This document shows, in pieces, positions 37,301 through 44,007 of a stretch of 64,000 nucleotides of DNA. Source of the stretch: Asterias rubens (Eukaryota; Echinodermata; Asteroidea; Forcipulatida; Asteriidae); assembly GCF_902459465.1 (NCBI RefSeq), contig NC_047068.1:5890001-5954000 (forward strand). Reading direction: 5' to 3'. How positions within the stretch are numbered: the first letter of the stretch is position 1; each line of letters starts with the position of its first letter. The notes beneath the pieces were generated by a model that saw only the letters and a program-made list of their open reading frames with translations, made no database searches and was not told the origin of the DNA. Both the position numbers and the translations under genes were made by a program.

Positions 37301-40300
37301 ATCATTTATGTATTCACTTTCTTCTTGAAAATGTTGCAACTTTTGCGTGTATACGTTCTGTGTTTGGGGGATGACATATGGACTGTACCACCAATGGTAC
37401 AGGGTTAAATGGAACAAATAAAGTTATTAACAACAATTGCGTTTAAAAAATGCTGGAAAGTTGGGTAGGCCTACATGAGTGACTTAATTATTATAAACAC
37501 ATATGTAACAGACGCATGTATTTTTGTTCCTCATAAAGCCTTATTATTTTTTATTTAACACGCGAAATTACCCCCCCCCCCCCTGTACAAAATGGTATAA
37601 ATTATACACAATGCCATTTACCCCTCTGCGAAACATCAATGAGTCACTCTGGAATGTTAATGGGAGTCCGAGGTCACCACCCACTTCAAACCTAAAGAGA
37701 TGGCTGTGTGTGCAGCCTATACGGCCTCCCCATTCGACCAACAGGTGGCCCATATCAAAACCAGACAACCACAGAGGTGACTCTGTGTGCAGCATACGGC
37801 TTCCCCCTTCGACCAACAGTTGGCCCATATCAAAACCAGACAACCACACATGTAAGGAGATATCGCTCGTGACTCCAGCCAATCAGATAACTCGTTGAGT
37901 CAGGGAGTTCGAGTCAGGGTTTTGTTGACTTGCAGCCTGACGTCTGAAACGACACAATGGTGTTGAATTCCACAAGGGTGCCATGCCACTTGACCTTCTA
38001 ATTTCAATCCAAGACTGCTTTAATAGTATAGATAGCGCACATTCCAATATAATTTTGTTCAAATGCGCAGAACAATAAAATGTTAATAAAAAATGCAATA
38101 AAATACACTATAAAAATATACCTTTATGTGCTATTACAGTAATTAATTTGACATGGCTTGTCGTGGAAGCGGATTGTGCATTAGATTCAAACTCTGATGG
38201 TTGATTCATCGTAGGGTGGGTTCGATTCCCAGTCACAACACGCGGTTCTCGAAGCAAGGCCATTAACCATAATTGCTTCTCTTATCCCAGATGTATATGG
38301 GAACATGAGAGGGCCGAGACAGTTTTGTGTTGGAATAACCCCTTAGCAAAAATTTGACTCTTCATTTTTTTTTTTTTTTTTATAACTATACAAAATACCG
38401 CAATGTTGTTTTACTTGATTAAAAAAGTTGACTATGTAATATGTATATATATTTTTTTAACCACATACATGTTGTATACTTTTTTATTCATGTAAAACTA
38501 TATGCAGTATTTTGTTTTAGTTCTACAAACAAAAATTGAAAACTGGAATTTTTGCTAAGAGGGCTGATCCAACACAATACTTTTAATACAATAATTTGGT
38601 TTTGCTGGATTTGCCTAGTCATTAATTGAAGGAATTCTAAAGGCTAACCCTTGGGGGAGAGGCAGATTGGTAATTGGTCTAAATTTTGTTTTTCTCATCT
38701 TGAAGGTTTCGTACGGTTCTGATGGTTTAGATACAACAATGGTGAAGGAGAATGTAGCCATGGCGTACGTCGTCAAGGGGCAACATGAAGAAGCCATACC
38801 TTACTTCAATCAGGCTGGTAGGGATATCATGATGAAGACAGGAGAGTTGTATGAACAGTGACTCGGGCTCCAACTCAAGTCACATTGCTGATGATTTTGC
38901 CACATACTTGAGTCCAGCTCTCAGTGACTTTGACTCGGAGTCGACCAACTGGACGTGACTTGCGACTCAAACTCAATGTTTATGACTCGGACTTGACAGG
39001 AAAAAATTTAAATTTTTTAACGTTTAGTTTCATATGAAAGATTATATTTAATTTTGTGACTCATGACTTGAACTTGATCTCTATGACTCGTTACACAGTC
39101 TCAGACTTGTGCAAATTGACTTACGACTCTGACTGAAATACGAGTGAGGACTCAAAGGAACACGCTGCCTTGGATTGGTCTTTGAAAAGCGTTTGTAACC
39201 GTTTGTTATAAAATGCATGGGTAGAAAGATGTTGTAAAGTAGAATACATTGATCCACACAAACATGCCTCAAAATTGCACGGTTTTCCTTTTACATCGTC
39301 GACTGACACGGTTGGCCATTTATGGGAGTCAAATCCGATAAATGGCGGATAGTGTTAGTTCGCAAAGTAAAAGGAAAACCACGCAATTTCGAGGCAAATT
39401 TGTGTGGATCATTGTATTCCACTTTTGAAACATCTTTCTAACCATATGCGTTTCAAAACAACAGTTACAAATGCTTTTTATAGACCAACTCGTCCGATCC
39501 AAGGCAATATGTTCCTTTAAACTTGAATACAACTCTGTATGAAGGGTGTTCTTACTTCTTCAAAAGTGGAAGGGGTGGATGAGTTACAGTCTTCCCTCCT
39601 TCATTTAGCGGTACCCTCTTTCCTCCTCCTTAATGGGACTAAATCAGGTTTGAATCCCGGCCGAGACACTTGAGTGTCCTAAAGCAAGACACTTAACTAT
39701 AATTGCTTCTCTTCACCCAGGGGTAAAAAGGGTACCTGTGAGGGCAGAGATGGTTCTTGTGATTGAATTAGCTTAGTGCGCTACATACTTGGCGGCACAG
39801 GCTGTATACTCCCTAGGGGGCTGAGATGGTTGAGGAATAAACTAATTCAGTCAGTGACCAGGGGTAATAATGTCCAAGTGCCATGAGCGTCACTGAGTGA
39901 TGGCTAAGAGTGATGTAATATAAGCAACTACTATTATTTGATTACTGTCTTCCCTCCTCATTTGTATACCTTCAGGAGAGAGCCTCCACAAGCTGGGTCT
40001 GATGGACCGGTCTTCACAGTTCCTCAATTCTTCCATGCTTAACTACTACCTCCAGAACAAGAGAATGGCTGAAGCACATCAGGTCCTGGAGCGAGTAATC
40101 ACAGCTCAGTTTGCAACGGAGGACATGTTTGTTACTCTAGAACAGTTGGACGAGCTGCTTCTGGGAGATCAACGACCCGCGAGACCCTTTGAGCAAACCT
40201 TGGACTACGCCTTACAAAAGTAAAGTATAACCTTTAAAAGGTTGCAAATTGCAATGCGAGACTCTTGAACTGTAGGTGACAGAAGCCTCAACCGTTAAAG

Positions 40301-43300
40301 TTCCATTGTTTACTTACTTTTGAGCATGATCAAATTTCCAAGAACATAGAATTACCTGGTAAGTCTGCTGCTACCTAGCGCCCACAAAAGTATCCTATTG
40401 GAAAACAGCATGTACGAGATTTGTTCCCTCCGCATTGGCTTTCGTATCAAATATGAACAGGGCAAAGTGAGGGCTGGTCATGGTATTTGTTTATACTGTT
40501 TTCTTCTAAGTGTAGTGCCCTGGGGAATCAAAGGCCTCTGTATCCTAGACTGGACTAGTCCACATGTTTAAGAGGGGGAGGGCTAGATAGGCATACCTGA
40601 ACATCTGGAAAAAAAGAATTGAGAGTCAAATTGCTCGATATCCTTAGATTTGAACATTTTTACACATTTATGGGGGCAGGATTATCTGAACATCTGGAAA
40701 AACAGTTAAAAATATTTTGGATGCATACCTATCTTTGCCATCTTCCTCTTAGATTTCCAAGTGGCATGCGTGTCCTTGGCCGGAAGCTGGTCCTCCTAGC
40801 CCGGTCAGGAGAAGCAGATGCTATGCTGGACATCATCAGGAACAACCCTGCCGGTAGAGATGACCCTGCGCTCTACATGTACGCCTACAAGGTGTTTGTG
40901 GAGAATGGCCACAGGGAGGAGGGACAGAGAATCCTCCTGGCTGCCTCGGAACACTTCCCTGACAATGTGGTAGGTTTCATATCATTATGTTTTTGGTTTG
41001 TGGATGTGTGAACCTACTTGCAAGGTATATTTTCTTCTTTGAGAACTGTCTTGCTTTATATTCTACTACCGTGAAGTAGATTTTTCGGAATTTGGGAGAC
41101 TTCTCAGTTCTGAAACGAAATGACTACTTTTTCACTACTACCTGGGCATCGGGGGGAAAATTGGCTGGGACTACTACTTTAGCTGTAGTGGATCCAGGAG
41201 ACTTCTCGTTTGTAGAAACTTAACTATCGCAGAGTGAGTTCTTTATTGGTGTCAATGTTCGACTAGAGTACTCTAGTTATCGTCAGGAGATTGAAAATGA
41301 CTAGAGCAAGCTAGTCGAACCACACATGGTCTTCCCGCAAATCAAATATGTATTGATACCTCACAGTGCAATTCCTTGAATCCCATGTTTCATATCATCG
41401 TGCATTATTTCTCCAATGGTTGCACCATGAACTGACAGATGGGTCAAAAACACAATATTTTGCAAATCGTTTTTGTTTTCTTTTTGGTACAAACTATCGA
41501 CAAACTGATTAACATTACAAATAATAATTCATCCTAATAGTTTATTTCTGTGAATGAAATTCCACCAGGTGGTCTTGGAGAATCTCGCCAAGTGTCACAG
41601 TATCTACAAACGCTACCCAGAGGCCCTTGAGGTGATGGAGCGAGCATTGGTCGTCAACCCTCAGGATATTGACCTACTGATACTTAGGGCTAACCTTCTT
41701 GGGATGAGCGATCAACTCAAGGAGAGTAGAGAGAGGCTCCTGGAGGCAAAGAGGATCGCCGAGAAGAAAGATGACCAAGAAAATGTAGACAAGGTAGACA
41801 TTGCACATCTTTCTGTACCTTACGCCCCCTCTCGCATTCTTCGTGCCTTTTAACTATTCCTAGAACTTCCTCATCGTAAGGCGATCGTGCCTTTTCTGAT
41901 TGTGCTCCTAAACTTTGGAACGCTCTACCTAATAACATCAGATGCTGTTGTTCTCTTCCATTGTTTAAAAACTTGCTGAAAATTCTATTATTTAAATCCA
42001 CATACACTTAGCTTGTTACATGTCTTGACTTAGATTATTCACTGTATACATGTAGTTGTTCATTGTATTCTATATTTCTTTTTTGTTGTATATGTCTTTT
42101 TTTTCTTCATTCTGCGCCTTGGAAAAGTGTCTTGTACCTAGATATATGGCGCATTATCATCATTATCGTTATCGTTATCGTTATCGTTATCGTTATCGTT
42201 ATCGTTATCGTTAGCGTTAGCGTTAGCGTTATCGATATCGATATCGTTATCGTTATCGTTATCGTTATCGCTATCGCTATCGCTATCGCTATCGCTATCG
42301 CTATCGCTATCGTTATCGTTATCGTTATCGTTATCGTTATCGTTATCGTTATCATTATTATTAGGTGTGCGTTGGCTACTTCCATTGCTAATGATTTGTG
42401 GTATATGATGCCTAATGCCAAAAACAGATAGCTCTTAAAAAATGTGAAATTAACACCACCACAGATTTCGTGTATACACACTCAACATTTCTGGGTACAA
42501 TCACAGTTGACGATTTCAAATGGCTAATAATAATATAATAGCAAAGTCTTATATAGCGCACGTATCTACCAAACAAGGTACTCAAGGCGCTGAGTATATA
42601 TACAAACTTTCAGAAAGATAGATAATCATTGCAGTAATGAGTTTTGAGACCCAATTATTTAGCACCTTATAAGGGTTTACAAGGTGCTACGGCGCATACA
42701 GCAGCCACAGCCAGGAACACCGGGGCGAACCCCTTCTCTTTTCGAAAAGTGCACTGGGTTCTTTTACATGCAGTTACCAACACATAAGACCAACAGCTTT
42801 ACGTCCCATCCGAGGGACGAAGCAATGATAAAGTGTCTTGCTTAAGGACACAAGTGTCACGGCTGGGGATTCGAACCCATACTCTGCTGATCAGAAACAC
42901 CAGAGTTTGAATTCGGTGCTATTAACCGCTCGGCCACGACACTTCCAAAACAGAACAAGAACAACTTTGGCACATTCTCTATCGAATGCTGTCAGTTGAC
43001 CAGCTGATGTAATACACTTACCCAAAGACAAACCATTGTGTAGTGTGCACATACACCTACCATGTACACACATTTCTTACTTTAGTGTAAAGAGTAATTT
43101 TTCAGATCCTTTAGTTGTTTGTAGAATTTTTAATGGTTTCATTTAGGTAACAGCTGGTCTGGCCTAATTTCATAATTATTTGTTTTGGGCTTAAATTGAG
43201 GAATATATAAGCTTTCGTTTTTCTTCTATCGCTTTTCATTTTGCTGTTAAGCGCTTTGAGGAATGCCAATTCATATTGCGCTATATAGATACTGTTTTAT

Positions 43301-43379
43301 TATTATTATTTTTTATTAGATTACTGCAATTTTGAAGAATCTGGACAAGATCATCATCAGCGCCAGTGCAAATACTTGA
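17640..43379 (+). CDS. TTC41-like STAND NTPase: DUF4062, P-loop ATPase, TPR repeats; 25 coding exons, ~1,266 aa
   Basis: Coding exons: 17640-17771, 18651-18782, 19171-19347, 22617-22760, 23347-23623, 24030-24137, 24409-24638, 25189-25455, 26015-26082, 26463-26544, 28044-28183, 29260-29371, 29654-29790, 30768-30933, 31454-31549, 32313-32467, 33624-33711, 34632-34793, 35414-35538, 36325-36469, 38706-38817, 39976-40219, 40753-40969, 41569-41793, 43320-43379. All borders are GT/AG and every junction keeps phase. An in-frame stop at 17607 precedes the ATG at 17640, so this start is favoured. Order: DUF4062 (about 12-130), Walker A GEPGSGKT (285-292), Walker B VIIVID (382-387), a helical arm region, then TPR-like helices (about 757-1247). 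The length and order match vertebrate TTC41; NPHP3 is related but lacks this intact DUF4062 pattern. It is likely cytosolic; the biological role is not known. Confidence 0.88.
18133..18232 (-). mobile_element. tRNA-derived SINE, family S1
   Basis: On the - strand it reads gggcttgtactgtagctcta..., with a D-arm-like A box (gtagctctattggtaaagca) and a decayed B box (tgtttcaaatta). It is in intron 1 of the TTC41-like gene. A further S1 B-box piece (ggttcaaatcc on the - strand) lies at 18475-18500. Confidence 0.55.
18871..19047. mobile_element. MITE family B, second copy (AATAGACCTTATGCA ends)
   Basis: The left end aatagaccttatgcattgac and the right end gtcatgtgcataaggtctatt are inverted repeats, each including TGACGTCA. 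The flanking 'ttaaaggcacggtacatgtt' and 'gtcaaatcccagtggtcgca' look like a broken family A copy, so this element again sits within older MITE sequence. It lies in intron 2 of the TTC41-like gene. Confidence 0.75.
19399..19600. mobile_element. MITE family A, degenerate partial copy
   Basis: Only the middle is recognisable: 'gctcaattggtcatcgcaat', the 'gaaagaaaaaaaaaacc' block and 'gtgtgcttttagatgcttga'. The ends are lost. Confidence 0.45.
20378..22403. repeat. 43-bp minisatellite, ~47 units, in intron 3 of the TTC41-like gene
   Basis: The unit starts CCATCAGTACGAGTCTTCCC and ends ...CTGTGTAGCTGTGT. Units are 43 bp with few changes: CAG/CGG, C/T at the first base, tac/tat, a 1-bp-shorter form (tttctgtgtag) seen at least three times, and a TTGGTCC insertion form seen twice (near 20850 and 21880). 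As 43 is not a multiple of three and each unit has stops, it is not coding. Near-identical neighbours and repeated variants in blocks point to recent unequal exchange. Confidence 0.97.
22617..25455 (+). CDS. TTC41-like exons 4-8: linker and P-loop NTPase core
   Basis: Exons 22617-22760, 23347-23623, 24030-24137, 24409-24638 and 25189-25455 encode residues 148-489. Exon 4 is charged and probably helical. Exon 5 ends inside the Walker A loop: LLVTGEPG is joined to SGKTCLLGNW from exon 6, so an intron splits the P-loop after its third glycine codon position 1. Exon 7 holds Walker B (RVIIVIDALNML). Exon 8 carries the sensor-like ILSSVS segment and PLTEDIQSTVTKNML. The pattern fits a NACHT/STAND ATPase rather than a classical AAA+ one. 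Confidence 0.85.
22860..22995. mobile_element. Palindromic element in intron 4
   Basis: 'agttgaaagagggaatgttc' is mirrored by 'gaacattccatctttcaatg', and the similarity continues outward (gtgcaatggtgcgaaatatg against the inverted gtttgcactgttgcacgg). The arms are about 60 bp around a GC-rich centre. Confidence 0.55.
24247..24335 (+). mobile_element. tRNA-derived SINE, family S1
   Basis: A box 'agctcaggtggtggagtgcc' and B box 'ggttcaagtcc' are 40-50 bases apart. The 5' stem and anticodon stem do not fold as a genuine tRNA. It lies in intron 6, just upstream of exon 7. Confidence 0.6.
25831..25960 (+). mobile_element. tRNA-derived SINE, family S2
   Basis: The head 'ttggtctagtggtaagacat' (A box) and 'gggttagaatcccac' (B box) are followed by 'tgatttgcctg' and 'gtgtacgggtaaacaaa'. 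The same tail words occur at 36590-36670 and 30700-30725. It lies in intron 8. Confidence 0.6.
26015..31549 (+). CDS. TTC41-like exons 9-15: helical arm after the ATPase
   Basis: Exons 26015-26082, 26463-26544, 28044-28183, 29260-29371, 29654-29790, 30768-30933 and 31454-31549 encode residues 490-756. VMCCLLVARRGLSEGEIKKI fits the winged-helix-like segment ('L..V..SR.GL.E.EL') of STAND proteins, and RVLEELPWLLCKLGDNAQLQ fits the 'R...ELPWLL..... L...L' helices seen in NPHP3/TTC41. Exon 11 ends CTT TAT GT before gtaagt and joins in phase to exon 12 GTTAGC. Confidence 0.85.
27553..27958. mobile_element. MITE family A, full copy
   Basis: Both inverted ends are present (ttaaaggcactggacactat and the mirrored ggtgtccagtaccttaa), in intron 10. 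It begins with the 'ctcaaaataattattag' side. About 85 bases separate it from exon 11. Confidence 0.85.
28495..28702. mobile_element. Palindromic 'GGGCCTAATTTCA' repeat
   Basis: 'cccagggccaatttttttta' at the left is mirrored by 'gctttgtgaaattaggccct' at the right. The interior has 'ttgctaagcaca' and 'gcttagtaaagcaatta' palindromic words. Related pieces lie at 35583-35775 and 58900-59040. Confidence 0.55.
28773..29136. mobile_element. MITE family A, full copy
   Basis: Both TTAA-flanked ends are present. Orientation is opposite to the neighbour at 27553. It is in intron 11. Confidence 0.85.
29797..29908 (+). repeat. 18-bp tandem repeat at the exon 13 donor
   Basis: About six units of 'ttcgctattctgattttg' start only six bases after the donor site of exon 13. 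The first three are near-identical and the last ones diverge. Confidence 0.85.
30294..30583. mobile_element. MITE family A, left-truncated copy
   Basis: It starts at 'gtatctcaacatgtgcataa' and runs to the inverted end 'ccaatagtgtccactccctt'. It is in intron 13. Confidence 0.75.
31583..31885. mobile_element. MITE family A, left-truncated copy
   Basis: It starts at 'ggtgtatctcaacatatgcg' and ends 'accaatagtgtccactgcct'. It truncates at nearly the same internal point as the copy at 30294, so both may descend from one truncated source. It is in intron 15. Confidence 0.75.
32313..38817 (+). CDS. TTC41-like exons 16-21: TPR array, first part
   Basis: Exons 32313-32467, 33624-33711, 34632-34793, 35414-35538, 36325-36469 and 38706-38817 encode about residues 757-1018. 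TPR signatures are clear: QLACFYADTDRFDQALVIHK, ATNNIGSVLAVMGRYDEAAP, NLAKCHVRNPEKTTDEVEAT and AMAYVVKGQHEEAIPYFNQA. Each shows the W/L-G-Y/A-F-A-P spacing of a 34-residue repeat. TPRs bind protein partners; no partner can be read from sequence. Confidence 0.85.
32555..32924. mobile_element. MITE family C, longer copy
   Basis: The left end 'gccattatacactttcgg' and the right end 'ccgaaagtgtccaatggctt' are inverted. The centre 'ttctcgatatcgagag' matches the copy at 10358. Its right half ('gaccgattgagcctaaattt', 'cacaggtttgttattttat') is shared with family A, so the families are related or recombined. It is in intron 16. Confidence 0.7.
33225..33420 (-). mobile_element. SINE family S3, decayed copy
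   Basis: On the - strand it includes 'tctgatcagcagactgtgag', 'cacttgtgtcctagagcaag' and the 'cataaagccgaaagccc' region, matching the fuller element at 42525-42945. Confidence 0.55.
33496..33570 (+). mobile_element. tRNA-derived SINE, family S1
   Basis: The D arm 'gctcagtcggtagagc' is perfect and the B box 'ggttcaaatcc' is intact, but the acceptor stem does not pair, so it is a SINE head. It lies 50 bases before exon 17. Confidence 0.6.
34113..34620 (+). repeat. Two decayed tandem copies of the exon 18 acceptor region
   Basis: Around 34135-34190 the text 'ccagtctttggaatattcac' then 'tcacaagg', and around 34505-34560 'aatgactggaataatcacag' then 'tcacaaagag', resemble the true exon 18 start at 34632 (ccagtctctagaatatttcc ... 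ttcacaagg). The upstream words also repeat: 'tcttaaccagtt.tccgttt' precedes both the second copy (34484) and the real exon (34604). This looks like a tandem duplication of an intron/exon border with decay of the extra copies. Confidence 0.6.
34815..35095 (+). mobile_element. SINE family S3
   Basis: The B box is in 'gggttcgaatcccagtcatg', followed by 'acacttgttctcttgagctc', 'gaccataattgcttcg' and an end 'tgtatggcgatataataatg'. It is in intron 18. Confidence 0.55.
35583..35775. mobile_element. Palindromic 'GGGCCCAATTT' repeat, partial
   Basis: 'aagggcccaatttaatcaag' then 'ctgcttagcag' at the left; 'cttacaggctttgtgaaatt' at the right. It is related to 28495-28702 and lies in intron 19. Confidence 0.5.
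35885..36125 (+). mobile_element. Non-LTR retrotransposon 3' end fragment
   Basis: A + frame gives SLWNSL-like sequence with frame breaks (gtccttccctatggaactca), then FNTFQNKLKSHLFYS, the 'L..FK..LKT.LF' end of CR1/L2-type ORF2. It is followed by 'ggtgcattataaattttcta' and a TTATTA tail. It is in intron 19. Confidence 0.5.
36537..36680 (+). mobile_element. tRNA-derived SINE, family S2
   Basis: 'gtgggtccgaatcccacccg' holds the B box, preceded by 'ttggtaagacactgctctag' and followed by 'gtaatatgcctgtgattttt' and 'catcggtgtatgggtaaaaa'. It is in intron 20. Confidence 0.55.
36945..38035 (-). repeat. ~1-kb dispersed element, copy 2 (inverted relative to 4.0-4.9 kb)
   Basis: The reverse complement matches 4003-4860, with added sequence near its 36945-37230 end and a run of 13 C at 37571-37583 in place of 'aaaccc' in copy 1. 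Two ~75-bp internal units are again present (tatcaaaaccagacaaccac twice). It is in intron 20 of the TTC41-like gene. Confidence 0.65.
38185..38340 (+). mobile_element. SINE family S3 fragment
   Basis: 'gggttcgattcccagtcaca' (B box) followed by 'accataattgcttctcttat' and 'gggccgagacagttttgtg'. It is in intron 20. Confidence 0.5.
38866..39150 (+). repeat. Degenerate GACTCR-rich simple repeat
   Basis: Many copies of gactcg, gacttg and actcgg occur directly after exon 21 (for example 'tgactttgactcggagtcga'). The frame continues 14 codons past the donor before stopping. Confidence 0.65.
39154..39520. mobile_element. MITE family D, full copy
   Basis: The left end 'aaaggaacacgctgccttgg' is mirrored by 'ccaaggcaatatgttccttt'. 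An internal inverted pair, 'ttgcacggttttccttttac' and 'gtaaaaggaaaaccacgcaa', forms a second hairpin layer. It is in intron 21. Confidence 0.75.
39640..39940 (+). mobile_element. SINE family S3, 3' body
   Basis: 'ggtttgaatcccggccgaga' (B box), 'gtcctaaagcaagacactta', 'ctataattgcttctcttcac' and a tail 'gcaactactattatttg'. It ends about 35 bases before exon 22. Confidence 0.6.
39976..41793 (+). CDS. TTC41-like exons 22-24: TPR array, second part
   Basis: Exons 39976-40219, 40753-40969 and 41569-41793 encode about residues 1019-1247. Exon 24 has a clear TPR (VVLENLAKCHSIYKRYPEAL then EVMERALVVNPQDIDLLILR) followed by a charged helix (KESRERLLEAKRIAEKKDDQ). Exon 22 keeps the reading frame after a phase-1 junction (GCT G | GA GAG). 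Confidence 0.85.
40590..40760 (+). repeat. Duplicated acceptor region before exon 23
   Basis: 'ctgaacatctggaaaaa' occurs near 40599 and 40689, and 'cttagatttgaac' near 40644 resembles the true junction 'cttag|atttccaag' at 40752. The first is a decoy acceptor left by an imperfect ~100-bp tandem duplication. Confidence 0.55.
41835..42152 (+). mobile_element. Non-LTR retrotransposon 3' end fragment
   Basis: A + frame near 41878-42000 reads GDRAFSDCAPKLWNALPNNI then SLPLFKNLLKILLF, the C-terminal reverse-transcriptase end of CR1/L2-like elements. It is followed by 3' UTR and 'atatggcgcattatcatcat'. It is in intron 24. Confidence 0.65.
42153..42360 (+). repeat. (GTTATC)n hexanucleotide array at the retroelement tail
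   Basis: About 33 hexamers, mostly GTTATC, with inner blocks of GTTAGC, GATATC and GCTATC. The array grows out of the 'ggcgcattatcatcattatc' tail of the retroelement fragment. Long six-base frames on both strands are a by-product of the repeat. Confidence 0.9.
42525..42945 (-). mobile_element. Full SINE, family S3 (Leu/Ser-tRNA-like head)
   Basis: Read on the - strand from 42945: 'gtgtcgtggccgagcggtta' (A box), then 'tctgatcagcagagtatggg' and 'gggttcgaatccccagccgt' (B box), 'gacacttgtgtccttaagca', and a 3' end '...gcgctatataagactttgct' with an ATTATT tail. It is the most complete member of S3 here. In intron 24. Confidence 0.75.
43185..43319 (+). mobile_element. Retroelement 3' end directly before exon 25
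   Basis: 'gctgttaagcgctttgagga' and 'atattgcgctatatagatac' followed by a (TTATTA)n tail are typical of LINE/SINE 3' ends in this window. The tail runs straight into the acceptor of the last coding exon. Confidence 0.65.
43320..43379 (+). CDS. TTC41-like terminal exon 25
   Basis: The acceptor 'tttttattag' is followed by 19 codons (ITAILKNLDKIIISASANT) and TGA at 43377, in phase with exon 24 (phase 0). The polypyrimidine and AG stretch belongs to the TTATTA tail of a retroelement 3' end at 43185-43319. If this exon is not used, exon 24 would read on into the intron for 20 codons and stop at 41851. The spliced ending is my preferred model, but only transcripts could confirm it. Confidence 0.55.
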   Translation: MTAILKNLDKIIISASANT

Positions 43380-43599
43380 TGATCAAGGATGTCAGGTGTT
43401 CTGTGCCCACACCAGGTACTCTTCCTGACGTAACTCGAGGCTGGATTGATTTGAACATTAACTAGAGAAGAGCTTTCATATAATTAGGTTTTTTTTAGTC
43501 CACGTTGGGTCACCTAGATATTAAGCACATTAATTAAAACCCCTTATACTCTTTATGCACAGGAGATATCAGGGACCTTTGTTCACACATTATTTCGCT
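43380..43599 (+). other. 3' UTR candidate of the TTC41-like gene
   Basis: It follows the TGA at 43377; a possible ATTAAA poly(A) signal lies at 43533. No other feature is seen. Confidence 0.35.
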
Positions 43600-43794
43600 T
43601 AAAGGCAGTGGACACTATTGGTAATTACTCAAAATAATTATTATCATAAAACCTTACTTCGTAACAAGTAATGGAGAGCTGTGGTGAGAAACGACTCCCT
43701 CTGAAGTGACATAGTTTTTGAGAACGAAGTAATTTTCAACGAATTTGATTTTGAAACCTCAGATTTAGAATTTGAAGTCTTGAAATCAAGCATA
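43600..43794. mobile_element. MITE family A, right-truncated copy
   Basis: It starts 'cttaaaggcagtggacacta' and breaks off at 'cttgaaatcaagcata'. Confidence 0.75.
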
Positions 43795-44007
43795 CTTTGT
43801 ATCACACTGATGTATTTTTTCAATTGTAAATTTTAAGGCAGAGATTAATATAATAGAAAGGTTATAACAACTCATTGTACATTTGATGTCATGTGACCGG
43901 TCAGGTGGAGTTTCTCTCCACTCTCCACTCAAGGCAATTGCTCTAACCATAAGACTGTCAAGGAAATGCTCATGATGCACATCAATTTAAACAAATATAT
44001 TGATATA

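Noticed and set aside
42063-42481. Long open frames of 122-124 codons on both strands (IVIVIV and ITITIT)
   Set aside because: They arise from the GTTATC hexamer array and have no protein character.
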